In this document: in pieces, positions 25,763-34,678 of the stretch | Position numbering within the stretch: the first letter of the stretch is position 1 | Layout of the letters: each line of letters opens with the position of its first letter | Source: an uncultured Aquimarina sp. | Lineage (GTDB): Bacteria > Bacteroidota > Bacteroidia > Flavobacteriales > Flavobacteriaceae | Reading direction: 5' to 3' | Assembly (NCBI GenBank): GCA_947489685.1 | Contig: CANLEM010000003.1 | Span: 682,001-746,000, forward strand | DNA: 64,000 nucleotides | Notes under the pieces: generated by a model | Databases searched by the model: none | What the model was told of the DNA's origin: nothing | What the model saw: the letters and a program-made list of their open reading frames with translations, nothing else | Position numbers and translations under genes: made by a program

Positions 25763-25770
25763 TTTTTTAC

Positions 25771-25798
25771 CAAATTCTATTTTCTAGATTAGAATTTG
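25771..25798. terminator. Inverted repeat after the RiPP precursor
   Basis: CAAATTCTA (25771-25779) pairs perfectly with TAGAATTTG (25790-25798) over 10 bases, 8 bases after the precursor stop. There is no T run, so this could be a weak terminator or an mRNA-stabilising stem for an abundant peptide transcript. Confidence 0.45.
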
Positions 25799-25951
25799 AT
25801 TAAATGGCTTCTATTTAAAATGGAGACAAATACATAACAATAATAGTTAGTAAGTAAAGCAAATGAATGTGCTTTATGTTATGTACCCCCAACTATTAGT
25901 TTTATTCAAAAAAGTAGCCTATTTATCAAAATACTAATGCGTGAAAAAATT

Positions 25952-25981
25952 AAAAGAGATAACAAATGTTATCTCTTTTTT
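25952..25981. terminator. Terminator before bcp
   Basis: AAAAGAGATAACA (25952-25964) and TGTTATCTCTTTT (25967-25979) form a long stem with T runs on both strands. It ends the leftward bcp transcript and could also stop rightward transcripts from the precursor. Confidence 0.8.
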
Positions 25982-26012
25982 CATTCGTAAAATATAGTAC
26001 TTTTCAATTTTT

Positions 26013-26462
26013 TTATAATATCTGAGCTGCATGATCTTTGGTTTTTACCTTTAAAATCACATCAGATATAATTCCATTTTCATCAATAACAAAAGTAGTA
26101 CGGTGAATTCCATCATATTCTTTACCCATAAACTTCTTTGGGCCCCAAACACCAAAAGCTTCTATCACTTTTTTATCCTCATCAGCCAAAAGCGGATATG
26201 GAAGTTCAAATTTGTTTTTAAAATTTTGCTGGCGCTTAGCGCTATCAGCACTTACTCCCAAGATATCATAACCTTGAGCCAAAAAAGTTTGATAGTTGTC
26301 TCTTAAGTTACATGCCTCTACTGTACATCCAGGAGTACTAGCTTTTGGGTAGAAAAAGACAACTAGTTTTTTACCTTTATAATCACTTAGACTAATTGTA
26401 TTTCCTTCCTGATCCAAAGCTGTAAAGTCGGGTGCCTTATCCCCTATTTTGAGTGTTGTCAT
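26013..26462 (-). CDS. bcp: Thioredoxin-dependent thiol peroxidase (BCP peroxiredoxin)
   Basis: 149 residues, the usual length. The peroxidatic cysteine is Cys46 in PKASTPGCTVEAC, and Cys51, five residues on, is the resolving cysteine typical of the BCP/PrxQ class. KLVVFFYP before it and the later GVWGPKKFMGKEYDGIHRTTFVID match the family. It reduces H2O2 and organic peroxides in the cytosol with electrons from thioredoxin. It faces away from nth across 157 bases, so the two are divergently transcribed from the same intergenic region. Confidence 0.95.
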   Translation of the reverse strand: MTTLKIGDKAPDFTALDQEGNTISLSDYKGKKLVVFFYPKASTPGCTVEACNLRDNYQTFLAQGYDILGVSADSAKRQQNFKNKFELPYPLLADEDKKVIEAFGVWGPKKFMGKEYDGIHRTTFVIDENGIISDVILKVKTKDHAAQIL

Positions 26463-26619
26463 TTTATAATGTATAAATAAATTATATTTTGTTTAAACTT
26501 TCTCGATAAATTTAAAACAAAAAAGAGAATAGACACATACTTTTATCATAATTTTAATGAATGTCTATACCTATATTCGAATTAGAATTTAATATTTTAG
26601 CTCAAAACAAAATAGAAAA

Positions 26620-27288
26620 ATGACTAAGCAGGAAAAGGTAGATTTTACCATCAAAACACTTAAAGAATTATATCCAATCATACCAATTCCTCTAGATCAC
26701 AAAGATCCATATACTCTGCTTATTGCTGTGCTCATGAGTGCTCAAAGTACAGATGTTAGAGTAAACCAAATTACCCCTCTCCTATTTGATAGAGCCGATA
26801 ATCCTTATACCATGATAAAACTTTCGGTAGAAGAGATTAGAGAGATTATACGACCTGTTGGTTTAAGTCCTATGAAAGCCAAAGGCATCCATGGATTATC
26901 TCAAATATTAATAGACAAACATAATGGTCAGGTTCCTCAAAGTTTTGAAGCTTTAGAAGAATTACCAGCTGTGGGTCATAAGACCGCTAGTGTGGTTATG
27001 TCTCAAGCTTTTGGTGTGCCTGCTTTTCCTGTTGATACGCATATCCATAGATTAATGTATCGATGGGGATTTACTAATGGTAAAAACGTGGTACAGACCG
27101 AAAAAGATGCAAAACGTTTATTTCCTAAAGAATTGTGGAATGATCTACATTTACAGATTATCTGGTATGGTAGAGAATATTCTCCAGCCCGAGGTTGGGA
27201 TCTGAACAAAGATATAATCACCAAAACTATTGGGAGAAAAACAATATTACAAGAGTACCAAAAAAACAAAAGGCCTATTAAAAAATAG
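26620..27288 (+). CDS. nth: Endonuclease III without the iron-sulphur cluster
   Basis: 222 residues. The helix-hairpin-helix LEELPAVGHKTASVV carries the catalytic lysine (Lys121) and the following VDTHIHR the catalytic aspartate (Asp139), so the DNA glycosylase/AP lyase active site for oxidised pyrimidines is intact. E. coli Nth ends in a C-X6-C-X2-C-X5-C loop binding a [4Fe-4S] cluster; here that region reads WYGREYSPARGWDLNKD and the whole protein contains no cysteine. The cluster is therefore absent. It belongs to the base-excision repair pathway, near uvrA. Divergent from bcp; its stop is 18 bases from the small leftward gene's stop. Confidence 0.93.
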   Translation: MTKQEKVDFTIKTLKELYPIIPIPLDHKDPYTLLIAVLMSAQSTDVRVNQITPLLFDRADNPYTMIKLSVEEIREIIRPVGLSPMKAKGIHGLSQILIDKHNGQVPQSFEALEELPAVGHKTASVVMSQAFGVPAFPVDTHIHRLMYRWGFTNGKNVVQTEKDAKRLFPKELWNDLHLQIIWYGREYSPARGWDLNKDIITKTIGRKTILQEYQKNKRPIKK

Positions 27289-27306
27289 ACCTTTATAAGT
27301 TTAAGT

Positions 27307-27453
27307 TTAGTTCAAAATCGTTTCGAATTTTAAGTTGCTATATTCTACAACTTGTAAAGATTTTGAATAGTTCAGAAGAAAATCTATTGTTCTTCCTGAT
27401 GGTACTAAATGTTTTTCTTCTTTTTTAGAAGACTTAAAGTAAAATTTCGCCAT
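27307..27453 (-). CDS. 48-residue protein of unknown function
   Basis: A short leftward frame from ATG 27453 encodes MAKFYFKSSKKEEKHLVPSG and then a helix-like tail ending LKFETILN. It is basic at the N-terminus and has no signal peptide. It lies between nth (convergent) and the sigma-factor gene (same strand, 74 bases upstream), filling what would otherwise be a gap. I believe near-identical short proteins occur at this position in other Flavobacteriaceae, which supports it as a real gene. Function unknown. Confidence 0.7.
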   Translation of the reverse strand: MAKFYFKSSKKEEKHLVPSGRTIDFLLNYSKSLQVVEYSNLKFETILN

Positions 27454-27527
27454 ATTATATGATCTTAAATTAAGGGTTATTTAAGAAGATAACGGGGCTA
27501 ATATTACTTTATTGCCTTAAGAAGTTA

Positions 27528-28112
27528 TTAATTTGTTAAAACTATATTATTTTTTTCGATAACCTTTCTCAAATTGATTAATGCATATCGCATTCTTCCA
27601 AGAGCAGTATTTATACTCACCCCAGTCTTATCAGATATTTCTTTAAAGCTCATATCTCTGTACATACGCATTACTAGTACTTCTTTTTGATCTTCTGGAA
27701 GCTCTTGTATTAAGTTACGAAGGTCTTCTTCTACTTGATCTTTGATCAATCTTTTTTCAGCATTAAGATTTCCATCACTTATAACCGAAAAAATACTAAA
27801 CTCACCATTATCTTCAAATTTTGGCATGCGATTTCCTTTTCTGAAATGATCAATTACCAAATTATGAGCAATACGCATTACCCAAGGAAGAAATTTTCCT
27901 TCCTCATTATATTTTCCATTCTTTAAAGTACGAATTACTTTAATAAACGTATCCTGAAAAATATCTTCAGATACATCTCGATCAAATACTTTAGAATAAA
28001 TAAAACTGTAAATACGTTGTTTGTGTCGTTCGATTAGAACCGATAAGGCGTTTTCATCGCCTTTTATGTAGTTATTTACCAGAATCGCGTCTGTTAGGGT
28101 GTTATCCTTCAT
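27528..28112 (-). CDS. ECF-type RNA polymerase sigma factor
   Basis: 194 residues with sigma-70 region 2 at about 23-90 (RIYSFIYSKVFDRDVSEDIFQDTFIKVIRTL, then FLPWVMRIAHNLVIDHFRK for promoter melting and -10 contact) and region 4 at about 135-185 (LPEDQKEVLVMRMYRDMSFKEISDKTGVSINTALGRMRYALINLRK, a helix-turn-helix). It lacks regions 1 and 3, as in ECF factors. No anti-sigma gene is adjacent. It is divergent from uvrA across 239 bases, and this uvrA/sigma/nth/bcp grouping looks like a conserved flavobacterial block. Regulon unknown. Confidence 0.9.
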   Translation of the reverse strand: MKDNTLTDAILVNNYIKGDENALSVLIERHKQRIYSFIYSKVFDRDVSEDIFQDTFIKVIRTLKNGKYNEEGKFLPWVMRIAHNLVIDHFRKGNRMPKFEDNGEFSIFSVISDGNLNAEKRLIKDQVEEDLRNLIQELPEDQKEVLVMRMYRDMSFKEISDKTGVSINTALGRMRYALINLRKVIEKNNIVLTN

Positions 28113-28351
28113 ACCGTTACTTTATTTTAGTACCAACAAGCTTGGGGCTCGGGCTATGTTAAACTTAAAAAGTAATGGTATGCAATAGGCTTTCTGATTT
28201 AAATTTGGTTCATTAACTTGGGGCTAATATAATAACTATCAATGAAAATCAAACTATTTTCTGTTAATTTTTTTAACTAAACTTTCATTCTCAATAGGTT
28301 ATCATACTTGTTTAGTAATCATTATCTTTGCGCTCTTACCGCGTATTTACT

Positions 28352-31132
28352 ATGATTGAAGATATTACAACCCTAGATCCTAAAGAGAATATTATAATAA
28401 AAGGAGCTAAACTTCACAACCTAAAAGATTTAGATGCCGTTATTCCTAGAAATAAATTAGTAGTAATTACTGGATTGTCGGGTTCGGGTAAGTCTAGTCT
28501 TGCTTTTGATACCCTTTATGCCGAGGGGCAACGTAGATATGTAGAAAGCTTATCCTCGTATGCTCGACAGTTTTTGGGACGTCTTAATAAGCCCAAAGTT
28601 GATTTTATAAAAGGTATAGCACCGGCAATTGCCATAGAGCAAAAGGTAAATTCTACCAATCCAAGATCTACCGTTGGCACAACTACCGAAATATATGATT
28701 ACTTAAAATTGCTTTTTGCCAGAATTGGTAGGACCTACTCTCCTGTTTCTGGAAACTTAGTCAAAAAAGATAGAGTCACCGATGTCATCGATTATGTAAA
28801 ATCTTTTGAAGATGGTGAAAAATTATTACTACTCTCTCCTATTATAGTAGAAGAAGGAAGAACGCTTGAAGGAAAATTAAAAGTATTACAACAACAAGGA
28901 TTTGCGCGAATCAAGGTTAACGAAACGGTTAGCAGAATCGAAGAAGTTACTCCAAACGAAAAAGATACTGTTTTTCTTGTTGTAGATAGAATTGTAAAAA
29001 GAGATGAAGAGGATTTTTTTAATAGACTGGCAGATGCTATAGATTCTGCCTTTTTTGAAGGAAAAGGAACGTGTTACATAGAGCAGTTATCTACCAATGA
29101 TCAAAGACAATTTAGTAATAAATTCGAATTGGACGGAATGACTTTTCTAGAACCTAATGTCCATCTTTTCAGTTTTAATAACCCCTATGGCGCCTGTCCT
29201 GCATGCGAAGGCTATGGAGATGTTATTGGCATTGATGAAGACTTAGTATTACCAAATACAGCATTAAGTGTATATGAAGGAGCTGTCTTTCCCTGGCGTG
29301 GAGATAGTATGGGTTGGTATAAAGATCAATTAGTAAATAGTGCCTATAAGTTTGATTTCCCTATCCATAAACCTTATTTCGAATTATCTGAAGAACACAA
29401 AGAACTTTTATGGAACGGAAACGAATATTTTGAAGGCATTCATAGCTTTTTTAAAGAATTAGAATCCAAAGCGTATAAGATTCAAAACCGGGTTATGCTA
29501 TCTCGTTATAGAGGAAAAACCAGATGCGCTACTTGTAAAGGTAAACGATTACGACCAGAATCTAACTATGTAAGAGTTGGAGATACTACTCTTACTGATT
29601 TGGTAGAAAAACCATTAAATGAGTTGGCAGATTTTTTCCTAAATCTTACACTTAACGAATATGATTCTCAAATAGCCAAAAGATTATTGAAAGAAATTAA
29701 TAGTCGTTTGAGCTTTTTGCAAGATGTGGGTTTAGAATACTTAACACTTAATCGAAAATCGAATACACTTTCTGGTGGAGAATCGCAACGTATAAATTTA
29801 GCCACTTCTTTGGGTAGTAGTTTGGTAGGATCTATGTATATATTAGACGAACCTAGTATTGGTTTGCATCCAAAAGACACCGAAAAATTAATAAAGGTAC
29901 TATTATCCCTAAGGGATTTAGGAAATACTGTAATCGTTGTTGAGCATGATGAAGATATTATGAAGGCAGCTGATGAAATTATTGATATCGGTCCAGAAGC
30001 AGGAACGTATGGGGGTCATGTTGTGGCCACAGGTACTTTTAAAGATATTTTAAAAGCCGATTCCCTTACCGCCAAATACCTTAATGGGCAACTAGAAATT
30101 GAAGTTCCTGAAACTAGAAGAACTTCAAAGTATTATGTAGAAATTGTTGGTGCCCGAGAAAATAATCTTCAAAACATTGATGTAAAGGTACCATTAGGCG
30201 TATTCACCGCAATTACCGGTGTGTCTGGAAGCGGTAAAAGTACATTGGTTAAAAAAATCATATATCCATCTGTTTTAAAAGAACTTGGAGGGTATGGCGA
30301 AAAAGCAGGTCAGTTTACAGAATTAAAAGGTAATTATAACAATATCAAACACGTAGAGTTTGTAGATCAAAACCCAATAGGGAGATCTTCAAGATCTAAT
30401 CCCGTAACCTATATCAAGGCTTATGATGATATTCGTAACCTTTTTGCCAACCAAAAGTTATCTGGCATTCGTAATTATAAATCAAAACACTTCTCTTTTA
30501 ATGTAGATGGCGGACGATGTGAAACTTGTAAAGGTGAAGGTGAAGTTACGATAGAAATGCAATTTATGGCCGATGTGCATCTCGAGTGCGAAACCTGTGC
30601 AGGAAAACGCTTCAAAAAAGATGTACTCGAGGTAACATTTCATGATAAAAATATTCATGATATCTTATCAATGACTATTGATAACGCTATTGATTTCTTT
30701 GCCGAACATAATCAAACCAAAATCCGTAAGAAACTACAACCTTTGCAAGATGTTGGACTAGGTTATGTTCAATTAGGTCAGAGCTCTTCTACCCTTTCTG
30801 GAGGTGAAGCACAGCGTATCAAATTAGCCTCTTTTCTTGTAAAGGGAAACACTAAAGATAAGGCTTTGTTTATTTTTGACGAACCTACTACCGGTCTACA
30901 CTTTCACGATATAAAAAAACTACTTAAATCCTTTAATGAGTTAATCGCAAAAGGACATTCTATATTAGTCATAGAACACAATTTGGATCTTGTTAAATGT
31001 GCAGATTACATTATTGATTTAGGTCTTGAAGGTGGAAAAAATGGCGGTAACATTATAGCTACAGGTACTCCCGAAGAAATTGTAAAAATCAAGAAGTCCC
31101 ATACAGCCAAGTATTTAAAAGAAAAGTTATAA
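28352..31132 (+). CDS. uvrA: Excinuclease ABC subunit A
   Basis: 926 residues from the ATG at 28352. An upstream in-frame TTG at 28328 would add eight residues, but the ATG gives the usual N-terminus. Two ABC ATPase halves are seen: Walker A GLSGSGKSS near residue 41 and GVSGSGKST near 623, with signatures NTLSGGESQRI and STLSGGEAQRI, and Walker B YILDEPSIGLH and IFDEPTTGLH. CxxC zinc modules are CPACEG, CATCKG, and CETCKGEGEV...CETCAG in the C-terminal half. UvrA finds DNA lesions with UvrB in nucleotide excision repair. The GNAT gene starts 18 bases downstream, so the two may share a transcript. Confidence 0.97.
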   Translation: MIEDITTLDPKENIIIKGAKLHNLKDLDAVIPRNKLVVITGLSGSGKSSLAFDTLYAEGQRRYVESLSSYARQFLGRLNKPKVDFIKGIAPAIAIEQKVNSTNPRSTVGTTTEIYDYLKLLFARIGRTYSPVSGNLVKKDRVTDVIDYVKSFEDGEKLLLLSPIIVEEGRTLEGKLKVLQQQGFARIKVNETVSRIEEVTPNEKDTVFLVVDRIVKRDEEDFFNRLADAIDSAFFEGKGTCYIEQLSTNDQRQFSNKFELDGMTFLEPNVHLFSFNNPYGACPACEGYGDVIGIDEDLVLPNTALSVYEGAVFPWRGDSMGWYKDQLVNSAYKFDFPIHKPYFELSEEHKELLWNGNEYFEGIHSFFKELESKAYKIQNRVMLSRYRGKTRCATCKGKRLRPESNYVRVGDTTLTDLVEKPLNELADFFLNLTLNEYDSQIAKRLLKEINSRLSFLQDVGLEYLTLNRKSNTLSGGESQRINLATSLGSSLVGSMYILDEPSIGLHPKDTEKLIKVLLSLRDLGNTVIVVEHDEDIMKAADEIIDIGPEAGTYGGHVVATGTFKDILKADSLTAKYLNGQLEIEVPETRRTSKYYVEIVGARENNLQNIDVKVPLGVFTAITGVSGSGKSTLVKKIIYPSVLKELGGYGEKAGQFTELKGNYNNIKHVEFVDQNPIGRSSRSNPVTYIKAYDDIRNLFANQKLSGIRNYKSKHFSFNVDGGRCETCKGEGEVTIEMQFMADVHLECETCAGKRFKKDVLEVTFHDKNIHDILSMTIDNAIDFFAEHNQTKIRKKLQPLQDVGLGYVQLGQSSSTLSGGEAQRIKLASFLVKGNTKDKALFIFDEPTTGLHFHDIKKLLKSFNELIAKGHSILVIEHNLDLVKCADYIIDLGLEGGKNGGNIIATGTPEEIVKIKKSHTAKYLKEKL

Positions 31133-31150
31133 TCGTTTAGAGACGTAACC

Positions 31151-31576
31151 ATGGATATTGAAATTTGCACCAAAGAAGAGATACCTGTCATTCTTAATGG
31201 TATTAATGCATATAATTATAGCAAGGTACCTCCAACAATGTCAACTATGTGGACACCTTTAGACTATGTTGTTAAAAACTCAAATCGAGAAATAATCGGC
31301 GGATTGTTATCCGGTATTGGATATTGGGGAGGTTTAGAAATTAAAATTTTATGGGTCCGTGAAGATATGAGGCTTCAGGGTATTGCATCAAAATTATTAA
31401 AAACCGTAGAAGAAGTAGCTATTACCAAAGGAGCCACTATTTCTATACTCGATACATTCGATTTTCAGGCAGAAACATTTTATCTCAAAAATGGGTACAT
31501 CATATTTGGTAAATTAGATAATTTCCCTACAGGACATCATAGAGTCTATTTATCCAAAAAGTTATCCGAATTATAA
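31151..31576 (+). CDS. GNAT family N-acetyltransferase
   Basis: 141 residues. The acetyl-CoA motif A is VREDMRLQGIASKLLKTVEE (R/Q-x-x-G-x-A pattern), preceded by the strand GLEIKILWV and followed by ISILDTFDFQAETFYLKNGY, the typical motif B helix and strand with a conserved F/Y-Y-x-x-G-Y. Cytosolic; acyl acceptor unknown. It starts 18 bases after uvrA ends. The N-terminal 25 residues (KEEIPVILNGINAYNYSKV) resemble the GNAT family's first helix. Confidence 0.85.
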   Translation: MDIEICTKEEIPVILNGINAYNYSKVPPTMSTMWTPLDYVVKNSNREIIGGLLSGIGYWGGLEIKILWVREDMRLQGIASKLLKTVEEVAITKGATISILDTFDFQAETFYLKNGYIIFGKLDNFPTGHHRVYLSKKLSEL

Positions 31577-31640
31577 CGGGATAAATTGTAATGAAATGAT
31601 AATGTTTTCGGCTAAGCAAACTTAATCTTAAAACAAAAAC

Positions 31641-32285
31641 ATGTCACTTACTCAAGATCTAAAAGATCGTGCAGCTCAATCTGCTGCAAAATACCCTGAA
31701 ACCACTCATAATATCATGAATAATGGTATACAATCTCTTCGCGATGCCAAATTAACCACTAAAGCATTAAAAACAGGTGATAAAATACCCGAAATCAAAC
31801 TTCCAAATGCCGCAAATAAAGATATTTCTGTTCAAGAGTTACTATTAGAAAAAAAAGTAATTCTCTCATTTTATCGAGGCGGATGGTGTCCATATTGTAA
31901 TCTTGAATTAAGAGCGCTACAACAAGCACTTCCCGATTTTGAGAAATACAATGCCACATTGGTCGCTATTAGCCCAGAAACACCGGATAATTCTCTATCT
32001 ACTTCTGAAAAAAATAATTTGAGCTTTGAAGTACTATCCGATACCAATAATAAGACTGCAAAGCATTTTAACCTCGCTTTTACATTACCAGACGATTTAA
32101 TCGAAGTGTATCAAGGATTCGGAATCGATCTCGAAGCAAGTAACGGAAACTCTAATCAACAATTACCAATCTCGGCAACTTATATAATAGATCAGGACGG
32201 AACCATCATTTACGATTTTCTTCAGGAAGACTACAAAGAAAGAGCTGATCCCGAAGAAATTATTAAATCACTAAAAAGCAAATAG
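31641..32285 (+). CDS. Peroxiredoxin-like (AhpC/TSA) protein
   Basis: 214 residues, no signal peptide. The thioredoxin-fold core starts at about residue 45 (KTGDKIPEIKLPNA). The active site is SFYRGGWCPYCNLELRAL, a CxxC pair in the position of the peroxidatic cysteine, as in the peroxiredoxin-like family that differs from classical one-cysteine starts (T-x-x-C). LVAISPETPDNS and the C-terminal TYIIDQDGTIIYDF match that family. It probably reduces peroxides or acts as a thiol oxidoreductase in the cytosol. It lies 64 bases after the GNAT gene. Confidence 0.85.
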   Translation: MSLTQDLKDRAAQSAAKYPETTHNIMNNGIQSLRDAKLTTKALKTGDKIPEIKLPNAANKDISVQELLLEKKVILSFYRGGWCPYCNLELRALQQALPDFEKYNATLVAISPETPDNSLSTSEKNNLSFEVLSDTNNKTAKHFNLAFTLPDDLIEVYQGFGIDLEASNGNSNQQLPISATYIIDQDGTIIYDFLQEDYKERADPEEIIKSLKSK

Positions 32286-32317
32286 TTAGCATCTATTTTT
32301 TCATAACTTAATTTTTT

Positions 32318-32333
32318 TGGCACGCCATTTGAA
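32318..32333 (+). promoter_or_regulatory. Sigma-54 promoter of the Tyr-rich protein gene
   Basis: TGGCAC (32318-32323), a 5-base spacer, then TTGAA (32329-32333). The -24 GG and -12 G-A are 10 bases apart, the invariant sigma-54 spacing, though position -12 has GA where GC is standard. The same GGCACGC...TTGA arrangement precedes the paralogous gene at 59530. The leader to the ATG is about 68 bases. Confidence 0.7.
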
Positions 32334-32401
32334 ATACTACTAATCAAATAGCGGAAGCCGAAAAGCTAATGAGTAGGCATAAAACCCAAAACAGTTAAGT
32401 T

Positions 32402-33061
32402 ATGAAAAAAATGGTACTTTTTATTGCAGCCATGTTACTAGTAGGAACGACTGCACAAGCGACCGATTACAAACACTCGGATCACCAGGATAGGGTTACA
32501 AAACGCTATCACCACACACAACCTATAGTCTTTATTGAAGGTGGTGTAAAATTCTTTGTTTCTCCCGAAGGAGATATTGATTTTAAAATCCTAAGAACAA
32601 GATCCAGAACAAGACAACCGCACTGGAACTGGAACAGTAATATTTATGGAGCTCCTGGGTCACATACATATTACAATCCATATAGAAGAACAGTTAGATA
32701 TGATTACTACGGAAGATTAAAAAAAGTAGGTGTTAATTATATTAGCTATGATAGATATAACAGAGTTAGAAGAATTGGTACTGTGACCGTAAGATATAAT
32801 AGAAGAGGTTTATTATATAAAATCGGTGGACTACATATCTATTACAATAAATATGGCAAAATAAGATATACTGAAGGAGACGTTCATTATAACGGATGTG
32901 GATATTGCGGTATAGATGGTTGTTCGATTACTCATGATCCGTATTACAATCAACAATGGAAACCACAGTATCGTAATCATCATAATGATGATAATCAGTA
33001 TTACAAGAATAGAAAAAGAAAGAAAAAATATCATGACGATGATGATCGTGATGATGACTAA
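32402..33061 (+). CDS. Secreted Tyr/Arg-rich repeat protein (copy 1)
   Basis: 219 residues; signal peptide MKKMVLFIAAMLLVGTTAQA, cleaved before TDYK. After IFIEGGVKFFVSPEGDIDFKI (a segment shared with the protein at 59530) come repeats of a pattern like YD-YGRLKKVGVNYISY, YNRVRRIGTVTVRYN, RGLLYKIGGLHIYYN and KYGKIRYTEG, i.e. Y-x-x-Y-G-x-I-x-x-V/I-G repeated four times. A GCGYCGIDGC cysteine cluster follows and the tail is His/Arg/Asp-rich. Beta-solenoid-like or ligand-binding envelope protein of unknown role. Under its own sigma-54 promoter and ended by a strong hairpin. Paralogue at 59530-60828. Confidence 0.7.
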   Translation: MKKMVLFIAAMLLVGTTAQATDYKHSDHQDRVTKRYHHTQPIVFIEGGVKFFVSPEGDIDFKILRTRSRTRQPHWNWNSNIYGAPGSHTYYNPYRRTVRYDYYGRLKKVGVNYISYDRYNRVRRIGTVTVRYNRRGLLYKIGGLHIYYNKYGKIRYTEGDVHYNGCGYCGIDGCSITHDPYYNQQWKPQYRNHHNDDNQYYKNRKRKKKYHDDDDRDDD

Positions 33062-33090
33062 AATATAAGATTAGTTGTTGGTTAGTTGTT

Positions 33091-33130
33091 GAAAACCCCG
33101 TTACCGAATACTTCAGGTAACGGGGTTTTC
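33091..33130 (+). terminator. Strong hairpin terminator
   Basis: A perfect 15-bp stem: GAAAACCCCGTTACC (33091-33105) and GGTAACGGGGTTTTC (33116-33130) over 10 bases. It ends the Tyr-rich protein's transcript. Confidence 0.85.
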
Positions 33131-33212
33131 TATTGATAAAGTGTTGTTAACATTAGGTCACAAAAACATCGATTATTATATATTTATCACCTCACAATCA
33201 AAAATCAATACA

Positions 33213-34307
33213 ATGAATTTCTATCGCATTTTTCTTTTACTAACTATACTGTCATGCGTTTCTACAAGTGCACAACAAATGGATTTTGAAGATTATGATC
33301 CCCCTTCTACCCTCGTTGTTCCCGGAAAAGAAATTAAAAAGGCTAAGTTTCCATTTATCGATGTTCATAATCATCAATTTAGAATGCCGACCCAAAATTT
33401 ACAAGAGGTAGTGACCGAGATGGATAAACTTAACATGGCAGTAATGGTAAATCTATCTGGTAGAGGAAGAGGTTCTGATGAGCACCTTATAAACTCTCTA
33501 AAAAATGTAAAGACGAATCATCCCAATCGATTTATCGTATTTACCAACATTAGCCTTACTGGTATAGACGAGCCTGATTGGACTTCAAAAGCTGTTGCCC
33601 AACTAGAAAATGATGTAGCTATGGGAGCCAATGGGTTAAAAATATATAAAAGTCAAGGGATGGACAACAAGGATAGCAAAGGCAATCGTATTAAAATTGA
33701 CGACCCTCGAATTGGCCCAGTTTGGGAAAAATGTGGAGAGTTAGGTATTCCTGTATTGATTCATTCTGCTGATCCAAAACCATTTTGGGATGCGCATGAC
33801 AATAAAAACGAACGATGGTTAGAACTTAAACTAAGATCTCGAAGAAAAAGAGATGCTAATGTTACAGGTTCTTGGGAAACCATTATTAATGAGCAACATA
33901 ACATCTTTAAAAAACATAAAAACACAAAATTTATCAATGCACATTTAGGATGGTATGGTAATAATTTAGAAAAATTAGCCCAGCTAATGGATGAAATACC
34001 AAATATGTATAGCGAAATTGGCGCTGTTATAGCAGAGTTAGGCAGACAACCTAGAAATGCAAAGAAATTTTTAACCAAATATCAAGATCGCATAATGTTT
34101 GGAAAAGATTCCTGGAATCCCGAGGAATATTACACATATTTTAGAGTATTAGAATCAGATGACGAATACTTTCCTTATTATAAAAGATATCATGCCTTTT
34201 GGAAAATGTACGGTTTAGATCTAGATGATGAAGTATTGAAAAAATTATATTACAAGAATGCGCTAAAAGTAATTCCTAATATAGACAAGAGTTTATTTCC
34301 AAAATAA
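33213..34307 (+). CDS. Secreted amidohydrolase (Amidohydro_2 type)
   Basis: 364 residues from ATG 33213; a longer frame from 33141 would place a non-signal stretch ahead of a clear signal peptide (MNFYRIFLLLTILSCVSTSAQQ), so the ATG is chosen. The first metal pair is PFIDVHNHQF (D-x-H-x-H). Further amidohydrolase marks are VLIHSADPKPFW, NAHLGW, and IMFGKDSW, the last giving the strand-8 aspartate. The family hydrolyses or decarboxylates small molecules with bound metal; with a signal peptide this one acts outside the cytoplasm (periplasm or surface). Substrate unknown. Monocistronic with a terminator 30 bases past its stop. Confidence 0.82.
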   Translation: MNFYRIFLLLTILSCVSTSAQQMDFEDYDPPSTLVVPGKEIKKAKFPFIDVHNHQFRMPTQNLQEVVTEMDKLNMAVMVNLSGRGRGSDEHLINSLKNVKTNHPNRFIVFTNISLTGIDEPDWTSKAVAQLENDVAMGANGLKIYKSQGMDNKDSKGNRIKIDDPRIGPVWEKCGELGIPVLIHSADPKPFWDAHDNKNERWLELKLRSRRKRDANVTGSWETIINEQHNIFKKHKNTKFINAHLGWYGNNLEKLAQLMDEIPNMYSEIGAVIAELGRQPRNAKKFLTKYQDRIMFGKDSWNPEEYYTYFRVLESDDEYFPYYKRYHAFWKMYGLDLDDEVLKKLYYKNALKVIPNIDKSLFPK

Positions 34308-34336
34308 ACGTTCATTCCTAATTATTCTATAAAACA

Positions 34337-34365
34337 AAAGCTTTGCATTTCGCAAGGCTTTTTTT
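34337..34365 (+). terminator. Rho-independent terminator
   Basis: AAAGCTTTGC (34337-34346) pairs with GCAAGGCTTT (34352-34361), one G-T wobble, 5-base loop, then a T run to 34365. Ends the amidohydrolase transcript. Confidence 0.85.
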
Positions 34366-34626
34366 ATTTCCTGAAATTAATACTCCTTTAAATGTAGCTT
34401 TTATAGCGTATACACCATAGCGTCTCTTCTCCCTTTTCAATTTCATATATAACAGAAAGCTAAGCTCTTAATCCCAGTAAAGATCTTATGTACTACATGT
34501 TTTCTTATTTATTAAAAATCCAACTTTAAATACTTCACAATTCAACGAATATTTCTTTCCACTTTTTATTTAATGGTATTCTTTTTCAAAAAAAGAATAA
34601 ACGAAGGTAACATTTACGAAATACAG

Positions 34627-34678
34627 GAACATTATTAAAACAAATAATCATTTAACGTTTAATACAACCAATATTATC
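34627..34678 (+). repeat. Leader repeat of module A
   Basis: The 52 bases before the ATG of the first fibre-like gene align without gaps to the 52 bases before the second one (43895-43946), with roughly four fifths of positions equal. Both begin GAACA-TATTAAAAC-AATAATCATTTAA and end CCAATAT, suggesting shared transcription start or regulation from a duplicated module. Confidence 0.65.

Larger units (their letters stand above)
34308..34678. other. Intergenic stretch before RHS module A
   Basis: 371 bases. It holds the amidohydrolase terminator at 34337-34365 and, at its right end, the 52-base leader repeat at 34627-34678. In between is AT-rich DNA with no coding frame and no clear TAnnTTTG box that I could place. 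Confidence 0.6.

Noticed and set aside
28328..28351. Upstream TTG start for uvrA
   Set aside because: The eight extra residues are not part of the family's N-terminus; ATG 28352 is the better start.
33141..33212. Longer N-terminus for the amidohydrolase
   Set aside because: A clear signal peptide begins at ATG 33213.
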